DNA of 64,000 nucleotides from Pseudarthrobacter defluvii (lineage in GTDB: Bacteria; Actinomycetota; Actinomycetes; Actinomycetales; Micrococcaceae), in NCBI RefSeq assembly GCF_030323865.1, contig NZ_CP066362.1:1240001-1304000 (forward strand). The letters run 5' to 3'. Every line of letters starts with the position of its first letter. The first letter of the stretch is position 1. Below, one piece after another: positions 19,186-28,474 of this stretch. The notes beneath the pieces were generated by a model, which was not told the origin of the DNA, did not search any database, and was given only the letters and a program-made list of their open reading frames with translations. A program made the translations under genes and the position numbers.

Positions 19186-22100
19186 GTGCATGTCACTGCC
19201 GTTGTGGTTGCCCACAACGGCAGTGCTTATCTGCCTAGGACCCTTTCAGCCCTGGCGTCACAAACCCGGCCCGTTGACCGTGCCGTGGGTGTGGACACGG
19301 GGTCCGGCGACGACTCCTGCCGCCTCCTGCAGGAGGCTTTGGGTGAAGCCGACGTTCTCAGCTATCCCCGGAGCAAAGGCGGCATGGGCGCCGCCGTCTC
19401 CGCTGCGCTCGCGGAGTTGGTTCCCGTCCACGGGGACCGGGACGGTGGCAGGACCGAGTGGATCTGGCTGCTGCATGACGATGCCGCGCCCGCGCCCGAG
19501 GCCCTCGCCGAACTCCTGGGCGCCGTGGAGCGTGCGCCCTCGGTCACCGTTGCCGGCTGCAAGCAACTGGACTGGCATTCGCCGCGAAGACTGATCGATG
19601 TAGGTCTTTCCACCAGCCGGTGGGCCGAGCGTCTAACCCTTATCGACGCCGACGAAATGGACCAGGGCCAGTACGACGGCCGCACCGATACTTTTGCCGT
19701 CAATTCCGCAGGCATGCTGGTGCGCCGGGACGTCTGGGACCAGTTGGGCGGCTTCGACCCCGCCTTGCCGGGAAGCGGGGACGACGTCGACTTCTGCTGG
19801 CGGAACCGCCTTGCAGGCCACCGTGTGGTGGTGGTTCCCGCAGCCCGGATGCTCCATGTGGCGCACCGTCCGCATGCCCTTGGAAACCCCTCGGCGGCGC
19901 GCAAGGCCCAGGTTCACCTGCGCCTGAAGCACAGTCCGCTCTGGATGGTGCCTGTCCATGGCATCGGTGCCTTGCTGGGCAGCCTTTTCAAGCTGGTCCT
20001 GAGTATCGTCGTCAAGGACCCGGGCCACGGGATTTCCCAGCTCTTCGCCACGTGCGCCGCATTGGGCAGGCCCGGCGCCGTGGCCAAGGCGCGCCGGGCG
20101 GCCAAACGGACACGGCGAATCCGCCGGTCGGTCATCCGTAAGCTGCAGACGCCCCGCCGCGAGGTGTGGAGCCACCGCCGGTCGCTGATGGAAGCGCTGG
20201 GATCCGACGGCTCCGGTGCCGACCTCGTGCAGGATCCGTTGGCGCACCAGCCCACCGGTGACGCTGCAGACGATTTCGCCGCCCTGGCCACTACAAAACG
20301 CGGCTGGGTGGGCAACGGTGCCCTGGCCGCCGTCATCATCGCATCCGTGGCCTCGCTCCTTGCACTCGCAGGACTGTTCCGGGCCGGAGCCGTAACCGGC
20401 GGCGCCCTGATTCCTGTCTCCGCGGGCCTGGGGGACATCTGGCACAACGCCTCCAGTTGGTGGATCAGCCTGGGAGCGGGCCTTCCCGGCCGCGGCGATC
20501 CCTTCGACTACGTGCTATGGATCATCGGAGTCCTGGGCGGCGGCGATGCCAACCCCGCCATGGCATGGCTGCTCCTGCTCGGTGCCCCGCTGTCCGGCCT
20601 CACCGCATGGTTCGCGGCCGGCGGGCTGACCGTACGCCGCCGGCTCCGCCTGGTGGCGGCGCTCTTTTGGGCAGCGGCTCCCGCTCTCCAGGCCGCACTC
20701 AACCAGGGGCGGGCGGGCGCCCTGATTGCGCACGTCATGCTGCCGCTGGTGGTACTGGGCCTGCTGCGGGCTACGGGCTCCGCGGTGGGCCACGGCCGGT
20801 TCAACGCCGGCGCATCACCTGGACACACTTCCAGCGAACAGCCCCCGGCCAAGGCAGGGATCAACGGCATGCCTTCTTGGACCGCGGCGGCAGCTGCGGG
20901 CCTGGCCCTGGCGGTCACTACCGCTGCGGCGCCCTCCCTGCTGGCCCCGGCTGCCGTAGCCATCGTGCTCTGCGGCCTGCTGCTGGGACGGCGGGGGCGC
21001 ACGGTGTGGTGGGCGCTGCTGCCTGCCGCAGCTCTGTTTATCCCGTTTGTGCTGTCCACACTCGACAGGCCGCGCGCCATCCTGGCCGATCCCGGACTGC
21101 CGCTGGGGTTCGACGCGGCTCCGCTGTGGCAGCAGGTCCTGGGCCAGCCCCTGTCATTCGACCCCGCAGCCGGCCTTCAAGGACTGTCCGCCTTCACCGG
21201 CGGGACCGTGCCCTGGGCCCTCCTGCTGGCGCTGCTCATCGCGGGGCCGGTGCTGGCCCTTGCCATCGTGGGACTATTCAGCGCAGGACGCCGTGCCCGG
21301 ATCTCCCGATGCCTCTGGATTGTGGCGCTTGCCGCCTTGGCCGCTGGTTGGTTCACCAGCCACGTCGCCACCGGATTCAACGCCGGCGTCCTGGTGACGC
21401 CTTTCACCGGTCCGGCGGTGTCCGCCGCGTCCTTTGCCCTCCTTGGGGCGGCACTCCTCGGATCCGAGCAACTCCTGTCCACGGCGGACCGGGCATCAGG
21501 TATCGCGGCCAAGACTGGAAGGGCAGCGCGTGCAGGCCTGGCACTGGGCCTGGTAGTGGTGCTGGCCGGGCCGCTGGCCGGGATGGCTGCCTGGTCGGCG
21601 CAGAACCTTTTGCGTCCTGCCGGGACAGGCGCGGCCCAAGCCACCGCATCCCAGGGAAGCGTCGTTGCCCCCGCGCCAGCGGGTTCCGGAAACGGGGGAG
21701 CCCTGGGCACGCCGCGTCTGGTGGAAGCCTCCACCGGACGCTCCCTGCCCGCCACTGCCGTTGACCGCGGGAACGGGCCTGAACAGACCCGGACTCTCCT
21801 GCTCAGCACTGGAGAAGACGGCACCTTCAACGCGTCGTTGATGCGGGGTGCAGGTACCACGCTGGACAGTCTCTCCGCCATCGCCTCTGCGCGGAACATC
21901 ATCGGTGCGCCAGGTGCCGAGGAGGTGCGTGGCGACGACGACGTCACTTCGGCTGTCCGCCGCGTGGTGGCCACCCTTGTAGCGGGGCAGGGCGTGGATC
22001 CGCGCGCCGACCTGGAACAGCTCGGGGTTGGGTTCGTGGTGCTCCGTGCCGCGGACACCGCAGCCCAGCTCACCGCCAGCCGGATGGATGCCGTCCCGGG

Positions 22101-22575
22101 GCTTGTCGCCGTGGGACAGACCGACGTGGGCTGGCTCTGGCGCATCAGCCCACTGAACCAGCCGGTTCTGCAGGCTGCTGACGTGGCCCATCGCGTCCGC
22201 ATCGTGGATCCCCGGGGCGCGGCCACCACCTTGGTCGACTCCGGAACTGACGACGTCAATGCCGCCGTCCCTGCGGGGCCGGAAGGCCGGCTGGTGGTCC
22301 TTGCAGAGCGGGCCGATCCCGGGTGGAGCGCCTGGCTCGACGGCCGGAAGCTGACCTCCACCACCGACGGCTGGTCCCAGGCCTTCACGCTCCCGGCGTC
22401 GGCCGGCCAGCTGACGGTCCGTTACGAGAACCCGTGGTCGTTTTGGGCTGCCGCCGCCCAGATCACGGTGATCGGGCTGACTGTCATCCTGGCAATCCCC
22501 ATGCCGGCCCGGCGCCCGCGGACAGGTATCTCGCGCGACGAGGGCTCCCTGCGTAAGGAACACCAACATGCATGA
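19186..22575 (+). CDS. Giant membrane glycosyltransferase (GT2 N-terminal domain)
   Basis: 1,129 residues. The first 300 form a GT2 domain: VTAVVVAHNGSAYLPRTL, a DDA metal-binding motif (LLHDDAAP) and GSGDDVDFCWRNRLAG as acceptor loop. A cytoplasmic linker, then about 12-14 membrane helices (residues 380-800) and an extracytoplasmic C-terminal domain ending in one helix follow. The likely role is transfer of a sugar onto a lipid-linked or wall polymer at the membrane. The start is GTG 19186, 11 nt after whiB. The end overlaps the DUF5719 start by 8 nt, so the two products probably work together. Confidence 0.85.
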   Translation: MHVTAVVVAHNGSAYLPRTLSALASQTRPVDRAVGVDTGSGDDSCRLLQEALGEADVLSYPRSKGGMGAAVSAALAELVPVHGDRDGGRTEWIWLLHDDAAPAPEALAELLGAVERAPSVTVAGCKQLDWHSPRRLIDVGLSTSRWAERLTLIDADEMDQGQYDGRTDTFAVNSAGMLVRRDVWDQLGGFDPALPGSGDDVDFCWRNRLAGHRVVVVPAARMLHVAHRPHALGNPSAARKAQVHLRLKHSPLWMVPVHGIGALLGSLFKLVLSIVVKDPGHGISQLFATCAALGRPGAVAKARRAAKRTRRIRRSVIRKLQTPRREVWSHRRSLMEALGSDGSGADLVQDPLAHQPTGDAADDFAALATTKRGWVGNGALAAVIIASVASLLALAGLFRAGAVTGGALIPVSAGLGDIWHNASSWWISLGAGLPGRGDPFDYVLWIIGVLGGGDANPAMAWLLLLGAPLSGLTAWFAAGGLTVRRRLRLVAALFWAAAPALQAALNQGRAGALIAHVMLPLVVLGLLRATGSAVGHGRFNAGASPGHTSSEQPPAKAGINGMPSWTAAAAAGLALAVTTAAAPSLLAPAAVAIVLCGLLLGRRGRTVWWALLPAAALFIPFVLSTLDRPRAILADPGLPLGFDAAPLWQQVLGQPLSFDPAAGLQGLSAFTGGTVPWALLLALLIAGPVLALAIVGLFSAGRRARISRCLWIVALAALAAGWFTSHVATGFNAGVLVTPFTGPAVSAASFALLGAALLGSEQLLSTADRASGIAAKTGRAARAGLALGLVVVLAGPLAGMAAWSAQNLLRPAGTGAAQATASQGSVVAPAPAGSGNGGALGTPRLVEASTGRSLPATAVDRGNGPEQTRTLLLSTGEDGTFNASLMRGAGTTLDSLSAIASARNIIGAPGAEEVRGDDDVTSAVRRVVATLVAGQGVDPRADLEQLGVGFVVLRAADTAAQLTASRMDAVPGLVAVGQTDVGWLWRISPLNQPVLQAADVAHRVRIVDPRGAATTLVDSGTDDVNAAVPAGPEGRLVVLAERADPGWSAWLDGRKLTSTTDGWSQAFTLPASAGQLTVRYENPWSFWAAAAQITVIGLTVILAIPMPARRPRTGISRDEGSLRKEHQHA

Positions 22576-24274
22576 GCACACCCCGCCGGCCGCCGGCGGT
22601 CCTTCCGCCGAGGGAGAAAAGCAGTCCCAGGCCGGCAAAGCGGCCCAAACGCAGGCCGGCAAAGACAGGAAGATATCCGGCCGAGGCGCCACCCGCGTGC
22701 CAGGTGGCAAGGGGCGGGCAGCCTCCGTGGCCGGAGTTGCGGCAGGGGTCCTCATCCTCGCCGGTGGCGGAGCACTGGTGGCCGGAGGGTCGCTGATGGC
22801 CGGGCCCGCATCCACCCGGACAGTGCCGCCCGCGGAAGCCGCCGTCCCGGCAGGAGCCAGCCTTGGCGTCTGCCCCGGCCCTGCGAGGCTGCTGGCGGGA
22901 ACTGATGCGGGCACCGACGCCCAGTTCCGGCCCGAGTCCGCCACTGCGGCAACCAAGGTCAGCGCCGCCGTGCTCAGCGCCGGAGGTGCGCTTCCCGGAA
23001 GCCGCCTCGCGCGCCTGGACGGGACGGCCGCCCTTGAGATCTCCAAGGACCCTGGTCCGGCACCTACTGCCGCCGCTCCACAAGAGCTTCTTGCCGGAGT
23101 GGCAGCCGACCGTGTGGTGGACCAGGTAAGCGTCCTCACCGCTCAGGCGGTGGCCAACCAGAATGCCTCGGCCGCCGCCGCCATGAAGTACACCGCCAAG
23201 GACGGCGACCTGCAGGGCAGTGCTGCTGCCACCTGCGCGCAACCCTCCAACGACCAATGGCTGGCGGGTGCCAGCACCACCGTCGGCCGAACCTCCGTGC
23301 TGGCACTGACCAACGCCTCCAGTACCCCCGCCACAGTGAGCCTCGAGCTTTTTGGTTCCGGCGGACAGGTCCAGGCGCCGGGAAGCCGCGGACTGCTGGT
23401 TGCCCCCGGCACAACCCGCAGCGTGGTCCTGGCCGGCCTGGCACCCAACGAGCCGAGCCTCAGCGTGCACGTCCGCAGCGCCGGCGGCCCGGTGGCGGCC
23501 TCCATCCAACAGAGCGTGCTGCGGGGCCTCACTCCGGGCGGCGTGGACTTCATCAGCCCAGGGACTTCCCCTGCTGTCCGCCAGGTGATGACCGGCGTGG
23601 ATATCCAGGACCCGGCGGGGATTGCTGCCCTGACGGCCCAGGCCGCGTACAAGGATGCCGGCCCCGCCCTCGAGCTGACGGTTCCCGGCGCCGCTGATGC
23701 AGTGGTGGAAATCAAGCTCTACGGACGGGACGGCCAGCACGCCCTTCCGTCCGGCGGCGTCATCACCGCGAAGGCCGGGTCCACCACCGAGGTCTCCCTG
23801 GCCGGTGTACCCGCGGGCCAGTACACCGTGGCGGCCTCATCCGACGTCTCCTTTGTTGCTGCCGCACGCATGGGCCGTGGGCTCCAGGCAGGACAGCCAT
23901 CGGATGTGGCCTGGGCGCCTTCGGCCGTGCGGCTTGGCAGCCAGCACGTGGTTCCCGTCCCCAAGGGCGGCCAGCGCCAGCTGGTGTTCGGGGCGCTGGA
24001 CACCAGGGCCAGCATCACGTACGCACCCATTACTGCCGATGGAAAAGTGCGGGCAGCCGCCACCGCCGACATCGCAGGCGGAACAACCGCGACCATCGGC
24101 ATTCCGGAGCAGGCTGAAGGGGTCGACGTCGTGGGCTATGTGGTTTCCGCGTCAGGCGACGCCGCTTACGGGGCGGTACTCGTGGGCCAGGACGGACGCA
24201 ACGACGTCTCGTCCCTGGCTTTCCTTGCTGCCGCGGCCGGCCAGGAAACGGTCCCGGTGGCCTTGGGCTACTAG
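22568..24274 (+). CDS. DUF5719 family secreted/membrane-anchored protein
   Basis: 568 residues: a charged cytoplasmic N-terminus (about 55 aa), one membrane helix (AGVAAGVLILAGGGALVAGG), then a long extracytoplasmic beta-rich region rich in A, G, T and V. This matches DUF5719, found next to large GT2 proteins near whiB2-type genes in actinobacteria. No catalytic motif is visible; a role as partner or scaffold of the upstream glycosyltransferase is inferred from the 8-nt gene overlap. It ends 10 nt from the convergent zincin-like gene, with no terminator between. Confidence 0.85.
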   Translation: MHEHTPPAAGGPSAEGEKQSQAGKAAQTQAGKDRKISGRGATRVPGGKGRAASVAGVAAGVLILAGGGALVAGGSLMAGPASTRTVPPAEAAVPAGASLGVCPGPARLLAGTDAGTDAQFRPESATAATKVSAAVLSAGGALPGSRLARLDGTAALEISKDPGPAPTAAAPQELLAGVAADRVVDQVSVLTAQAVANQNASAAAAMKYTAKDGDLQGSAAATCAQPSNDQWLAGASTTVGRTSVLALTNASSTPATVSLELFGSGGQVQAPGSRGLLVAPGTTRSVVLAGLAPNEPSLSVHVRSAGGPVAASIQQSVLRGLTPGGVDFISPGTSPAVRQVMTGVDIQDPAGIAALTAQAAYKDAGPALELTVPGAADAVVEIKLYGRDGQHALPSGGVITAKAGSTTEVSLAGVPAGQYTVAASSDVSFVAAARMGRGLQAGQPSDVAWAPSAVRLGSQHVVPVPKGGQRQLVFGALDTRASITYAPITADGKVRAAATADIAGGTTATIGIPEQAEGVDVVGYVVSASGDAAYGAVLVGQDGRNDVSSLAFLAAAAGQETVPVALGY

Positions 24275-24284
24275 GTTTGCCCGT

Positions 24285-24797
24285 TCAGTAGCGGCGGCGG
24301 TACACCGGGTCCAGCGTCTCCGGCGCCACACCCAGCATTTCCGCCGTGTGCTCCACCACCACGTCGTGGACCAGGTCCTGGAGCTCTTCCACACTGGAGC
24401 ATGCCTGCTCCACCACCCGCCGGTACACGGTGATCGTGGGCCCGTCCTCTCCCGCAGCGGGGGTATAGGCGCCCATGGGTGCAGGGGTGGCGTTGGCGGC
24501 AAGCTGTTCCAGCTCCGGCGGGATCTCATCCACACCGAACCTTACGCCGTCGAGCGTTTTGCCCCAGATGTCGTGCAACCGTTGGGCCGAGTCCAGCACC
24601 ATGTCATCAAAGCGGTCGCCGCGCGTCCGGTAGCCCGGATGCGTAGGCAACATCACCTCGCCCCGAAGGCCGCGCCCGTGGCGGTTCCGGCGCCGCCTGA
24701 AGAAGCTCCTGCCGGCGGTCTCCACGCCCGTTGCCACTGGGGCATCCGGGTCAGCCAACCGGACCGAAAAACCTGATTCATGGTTCGATGACTGCAT
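24285..24797 (-). CDS. Metallopeptidase-family (zincin-like) protein lacking HExxH
   Basis: A 170-residue basic protein similar to the minimal zincin family usually placed beside DUF3499 in actinobacteria. The family fold is suggested by FDDMVLDSAQRLHD and ITVYRRVVEQ. At the position of the HExxH zinc helix the sequence reads DVVVEHTAEMLGV, with no HExxH, so peptidase activity is unlikely. The first 50 residues are highly basic (RRRRNRHGRG). The ATG at 24797 has TACAGT (24809-24804 on this strand) 6 nt upstream. Function unknown. Confidence 0.8.
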   Translation of the reverse strand: MQSSNHESGFSVRLADPDAPVATGVETAGRSFFRRRRNRHGRGLRGEVMLPTHPGYRTRGDRFDDMVLDSAQRLHDIWGKTLDGVRFGVDEIPPELEQLAANATPAPMGAYTPAAGEDGPTITVYRRVVEQACSSVEELQDLVHDVVVEHTAEMLGVAPETLDPVYRRRY

Positions 24798-24803
24798 ACA
24801 TCG

Positions 24804-24909
24804 ACTGTAAACCCGGGGGAGGATTTACGCGATACATCCTCCCGGCTGTCCCGGGGCGCGTCTGCTTCTGCCCGCAATGCGCAGCTTTTGGGCAGTGAAG
24901 GGGTAGTCT
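24804..24909. promoter_or_regulatory. Divergent -10 elements: zincin-like gene and DUF3499
   Basis: Minus strand: TACAGT at 24809-24804, 6 nt from the ATG. Plus strand: TAGTCT at 24904-24909, 8 nt from the GTG of DUF3499. Neither gene has a Shine-Dalgarno. Confidence 0.45.
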
Positions 24910-24917
24910 GTGATGTC

Positions 24918-25304
24918 GTGGGAGCTATCCGTCAGTGTTCAAGGTCTGCCTGCCGCCAGTCGGCGGTAGCCACCCTGACGTACGTTTATGCAGACTCCAC
25001 TGCGGTCCTGGGTCCGTTGGCCACCTACGCCGAACCGCACTGCTACGACCTCTGCGAGCAGCATGCTGATTCGTTGACGGTTCCCCGCGGTTGGGAAGTA
25101 CTCCGCCTGGCAATGCCGTCCTCCCCGCAGCAGCCCGGGCCCGATGACCTGCTTGCCCTGGCGAATGCAGTGCGCGACGCCGCAGCCCTGCCTCCGGAAG
25201 CGCAGCCGCCCGCCCAGCGCGGCCACCATTCGGCGCTGGAAGCTCCCGCAGGCACTGAAGGGGCACGCCGGGGCCACCTGCGGATCCTTCGCGAACCTTC
25301 CTGA
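24918..25304 (+). CDS. DUF3499 family protein
   Basis: A 128-residue protein with the conserved DUF3499 N-terminus: GAIRQCSRSACRQSAVATL and YAEPHCYDLCEQHADSLT. Four cysteines (C-X4-C near the N-terminus, C-X3-C about 40 residues later) plus a His suggest a small zinc site. Function is unknown; it is an actinobacterial marker normally followed by a phosphomannomutase gene, which is not the case here. The GTG at 24918 gives the conserved VGAIRQCSR start; the upstream extension of the frame is not conserved. Confidence 0.88.
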   Translation: MGAIRQCSRSACRQSAVATLTYVYADSTAVLGPLATYAEPHCYDLCEQHADSLTVPRGWEVLRLAMPSSPQQPGPDDLLALANAVRDAAALPPEAQPPAQRGHHSALEAPAGTEGARRGHLRILREPS

Positions 25305-25383
25305 CCCGCATCTGGCGGTACGCTGGAGCCTGCACATCTTTTCCGCTACCGGCGCGAGCGCGCCCGCCAGGGAGCATGAACAA

Positions 25384-25611
25384 ATGCCAAAGATCAGCCC
25401 CGAGCTGTTGTCCGTCCTGCGTTGCCCCGTGACCGGCTCGCCCCTGGTCCAGGAAGGGGAGGAACTGGTGGCCACTGCCGCCGGGGACGCGGGCGTGAAG
25501 AACCGGTACGCCATTGAGGACGGGATCCCTTTGCTGCTGCCTCCGGAACTGCTCGCCGCAGCAGCCTCGGCAGGTTCGGACCAGCACGATCCCGCCGCAG
25601 CAGGGCAGTAG
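25384..25611 (+). CDS. Trm112 family protein
   Basis: A 75-residue Trm112-like protein (PKISPELLSVLRCPVTGSPL ... NRYAIEDGIPLLLP). Family members are small zinc-ribbon-derived activators of methyltransferases, but here only one cysteine remains, so no zinc site is expected, as in many bacterial members. The ATG at 25384 has AGGGAG 10 nt upstream. TACGCT at 25319-25324 could be its -10. The 79-nt gap from DUF3499 has a GGCGCG-AG-CGCGCC dyad (25351-25364) and no trace of a third gene. Confidence 0.85.
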   Translation: MPKISPELLSVLRCPVTGSPLVQEGEELVATAAGDAGVKNRYAIEDGIPLLLPPELLAAAASAGSDQHDPAAAGQ

Positions 25612-25701
25612 TTCACCTGCATCCGCTTCACCTGCACTGGCTCTCACAGAAACAGCAGAACGGGGACTGGACCAGGACCCGGACCAAGCAAAGGACCACC
25701 C

Positions 25702-27168
25702 ATGACTTTTGAGTACAAGGTTGCCGATATTTCCCTGGCGGAAGCCGGCCGGCACCAGATCCGCCTCGCGGAGCACGAAATGCCCGGCCTGATGTCCCTC
25801 CGTGAGGAGTTCGGCCCCTCCCAGCCGCTCAAGGGCGCCCGGATCGCCGGTTCACTGCACATGACGGTGCAGACCGCTGTGCTGATCGAGACCCTCACCG
25901 CGCTGGGCGCCGAGGTCCGCTGGGCCTCCTGCAACATCTTCTCCACCCAGGACGAGGCCGCGGCGGCCGTGGTGGTGGGCAAGGGCACCGTCGAGGACCC
26001 GCAGGGTGTGCCGGTGTTTGCGTGGAAGGGCGAGACCCTCGAGGAATACTGGTGGACCGCCGAGCAGATCCTTACCTGGCCCGGTGCCGAGTCCAACCCC
26101 GAGCTGGGCCCCAACATGATCCTTGACGACGGCGGCGACGCCACCATGCTGGTCCACAAGGGCGTGGAGTTCGAGGCCGTGGGCAACGTTCCCTCCGCCG
26201 ACCCCGAGGATTCCGAAGAATACGGCATCTTCCTCGACGTGCTCCGCCGCAGCCTTGCCGCCGACCCGCAGAAGTGGACCAGGACTGCAGCCACCGTCAA
26301 GGGCGTCAGCGAGGAAACCACCACGGGTGTGCACCGCCTGTACCAGCTGGCGGACCAGGGCAAGCTCCTCTTCCCCGCCATCAACGTCAACGACTCCGTG
26401 ACCAAGAGCAAGTTCGACAACAAATACGGCATCCGCCACTCCCTGCCGGACGGCATCAACCGTGCCACGGACGTGCTCATGGGCGGCAAGGTGGCCGTGG
26501 TCTGCGGTTACGGCGATGTTGGCAAGGGCGCGGCGGAAGCCCTGCGCGGCCAGGGCTCCCGCGTCATCGTCACCGAGATCGATCCCATCTGCGCCCTCCA
26601 GGCTGCCATGGACGGCTACCAGGTGGCCAAGCTGGAGTCGGTCCTGGCCCAGGGCGACATCTTCATCACCACCACCGGCAACAAGGACGTCATCCTGGCC
26701 GAGCACATGGCAGGCATGAAGAACAAGGCCATCGTGGGGAACATCGGCCACTTCGACAACGAGATCGACATCGCCGGCCTGTCCCGCATCCCCGGGATCA
26801 AGAAGGTTGAAATCAAGCCGCAGGTCCACGAATGGGTCTTCGACGAAGGCACCGACGCGGGGCGCTCCATCATCGTCCTGTCCGAGGGCCGGCTGCTCAA
26901 CCTGGGCAACGCCACGGGCCACCCGTCCTTCGTGATGAGCAACTCCTTCGCCAACCAGACCATTGCGCAGATCGAACTGTGGACCAAGCGGGACCAGCAC
27001 GAGTACGAAAACAAGGTCTACGTCCTGCCGAAGGTCCTGGATGAGAAGGTGGCCCGGCTGCACCTGGCTGCCCTGGGCGTTGAACTCACGGAACTGACCA
27101 AGGACCAGGCGGAATACCTGGACATTGACGTCGCGGGCCCGTACAAGCCCGAGCACTATCGTTACTGA
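25702..27168 (+). CDS. ahcY: Adenosylhomocysteinase
   Basis: A 488-residue NAD-dependent enzyme that hydrolyses S-adenosylhomocysteine to adenosine and homocysteine, completing the methyl cycle. The NAD fold [20 protein letters not shown] and the signatures [13 protein letters not shown] and [15 protein letters not shown] are complete, with the usual C-terminal KPEHYRY. AAAGGA lies about 8 nt before the ATG. The 90-nt upstream interval contains TTCACCTGCA twice (25612, 25627) but nothing I recognise as a SAH riboswitch. Confidence 0.97.
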   Translation: MTFEYKVADISLAEAGRHQIRLAEHEMPGLMSLREEFGPSQPLKGARIAGSLHMTVQTAVLIETLTALGAEVRWASCNIFSTQDEAAAAVVVGKGTVEDPQGVPVFAWKGETLEEYWWTAEQILTWPGAESNPELGPNMILDDGGDATMLVHKGVEFEAVGNVPSADPEDSEEYGIFLDVLRRSLAADPQKWTRTAATVKGVSEETTTGVHRLYQLADQGKLLFPAINVNDSVTKSKFDNKYGIRHSLPDGINRATDVLMGGKVAVVCGYGDVGKGAAEALRGQGSRVIVTEIDPICALQAAMDGYQVAKLESVLAQGDIFITTTGNKDVILAEHMAGMKNKAIVGNIGHFDNEIDIAGLSRIPGIKKVEIKPQVHEWVFDEGTDAGRSIIVLSEGRLLNLGNATGHPSFVMSNSFANQTIAQIELWTKRDQHEYENKVYVLPKVLDEKVARLHLAALGVELTELTKDQAEYLDIDVAGPYKPEHYRY

Positions 27169-27176
27169 GACGTAAG

Positions 27177-27205
27177 GGCCCGGGCGCTGGACAAGCGCCC
27201 GGGCC
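27177..27205 (+). terminator. ahcY terminator
   Basis: A perfect 12-bp stem (27177-27188, 27194-27205) with a 5-nt loop is followed by GTTATTTTC. Confidence 0.9.
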
Positions 27206-27220
27206 GTTATTTTCTGCACG

Positions 27221-27226
27221 TAGGAT
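27221..27226 (+). promoter_or_regulatory. -10 element of L,D-transpeptidase gene
   Basis: TAGGAT ends 7 nt before the ATG at 27234, just downstream of the ahcY terminator. Confidence 0.5.
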
Positions 27227-27233
27227 CAAAAAC

Positions 27234-28472
27234 ATGGAGCCTGATGTAAAGCCCCGTCGCCGGGGGAAAACCAAGAAAATCCTCGCCGTGGTTGCCGTCT
27301 GTGTCCTGGCTGCCGTGGGCGGGGTTTTCGCCGCCGTCGCTCCGGGCCTTGCCGGCGGACCCCTGGAATCGGAAGCAGGCTCCGCACTGCGGACATCGCC
27401 GGGGATCGCATCTCCCGTTGTCCCGCCCGTGGCCCTCGATGCGGTGCCCGCCAACGGCGCCAAGCAGGTGAACCCGGCCGCACCGGTTTCCCTGAAAGTG
27501 GGCAACGGAATCATCCAGCGCGTCACCCTCGCCAGCACGGCCGGGAAGACCGTCGACGGCAGTATCGACCCCAGCGGGACGGCGTGGTCCGCCACCGGGC
27601 CCCTTGAGTTCAACACCGAGTACAGCTACACCTACGTGGTCAAGGACTCAGCAGGACGCGAAACAAGCACCACCCAGTCCTTCAATACCGTGTCCAGCTC
27701 GCACGAGGCAGACGCCGCCATCTACCCCCTGAACGGCATGAAGGTGGGTGTGGGGCAGCCCCTGCAGATCATTTTCAGCGAGCCCGTGACCAACCGTGCC
27801 GCAGTGGAAAAAGCCATCAAGATCACCACCACGGCAGGGCAGGCCGGGGCGTTCCACTGGTACAGCGACACCATGGTCCGGTACCGCCCCGAGAACTTCT
27901 GGGCCGCTAACTCCACCATCACCATGGACATGCAGCTCTTCGGCGTTGACCTTGGAAACGGCCAGATCGCCAACTTCAATAAAAAAGTGAACGTCAACAT
28001 CGGGGACAAGAAGGTGGCCATCGCGGACGCCACCGCGCATACATTCACGCTGAGCATCAATGACCAGCCTGTAAAGACCCTGCCCGTCAGCATGGGCGAC
28101 AAGCGGTTCCCCTCGGCCAAGGGATTCGCGGTGCTGATGGAGAAAAACCGCTTTGACCACTTCCGGGCGGCGAGCATCGGCTTGAAGCCTGACGACCCCG
28201 CCTATTACGGTGAGGCGGACGTCGAATACACCATCCGCCTCACGCTGAGCGGGGCCTACATCCACCAGGCGCTTGAGTCCGCGTATCCCTACATCGGCAA
28301 CACCAACGTGTCCCACGGCTGCATCGGGTTCCTGCCCGACGGAGCGGCCTGGGTCTTCGACAACATGGGAACCGGCGACGTGGTCCAGATCATCAATACC
28401 GAAGGTGACTACGCGGCGCACACGGACGGCTTCGGCGACTGGAACATCCCGTGGAGCGAGTACGACAACTAA
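27234..28472 (+). CDS. L,D-transpeptidase with Ig-like domain (YkuD family)
   Basis: 412 residues: a basic cytoplasmic N-terminus, a signal anchor (ILAVVAVCVLAAVGGVFAAV), a proline-rich linker, an Ig-like domain (ASPVVPPVALDAVPANGAKQ onward, as in mycobacterial LdtMt2-type proteins) and a YkuD catalytic domain. The active-site Cys is in VSHGCIGFLPDGA, with the upstream His in GAYIHQALE. It should form 3-3 cross-links between peptidoglycan stems or attach proteins outside the membrane. The family residue after SHGC-X is usually R or N; here it is G-F, a mild deviation. Confidence 0.92.
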   Translation: MEPDVKPRRRGKTKKILAVVAVCVLAAVGGVFAAVAPGLAGGPLESEAGSALRTSPGIASPVVPPVALDAVPANGAKQVNPAAPVSLKVGNGIIQRVTLASTAGKTVDGSIDPSGTAWSATGPLEFNTEYSYTYVVKDSAGRETSTTQSFNTVSSSHEADAAIYPLNGMKVGVGQPLQIIFSEPVTNRAAVEKAIKITTTAGQAGAFHWYSDTMVRYRPENFWAANSTITMDMQLFGVDLGNGQIANFNKKVNVNIGDKKVAIADATAHTFTLSINDQPVKTLPVSMGDKRFPSAKGFAVLMEKNRFDHFRAASIGLKPDDPAYYGEADVEYTIRLTLSGAYIHQALESAYPYIGNTNVSHGCIGFLPDGAAWVFDNMGTGDVVQIINTEGDYAAHTDGFGDWNIPWSEYDN

Positions 28473-28474
28473 GG

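Noticed and set aside
25376..25432. Cysteine-rich small ORF starting MNKCQRSAPSCC overlapping Trm112
   Set aside because: It is an out-of-frame reading of the Trm112 start; the Shine-Dalgarno fits ATG 25384 and would lie only 2 nt from this ATG.
25612..25701. Possible SAH riboswitch upstream of ahcY
   Set aside because: The interval is only 90 nt, has no conserved SAH-binding core I can recognise, and contains just a 10-bp direct repeat.
25852..27219. 455-codon minus-strand frame opposite ahcY
   Set aside because: Shadow of the highly biased ahcY coding sequence.
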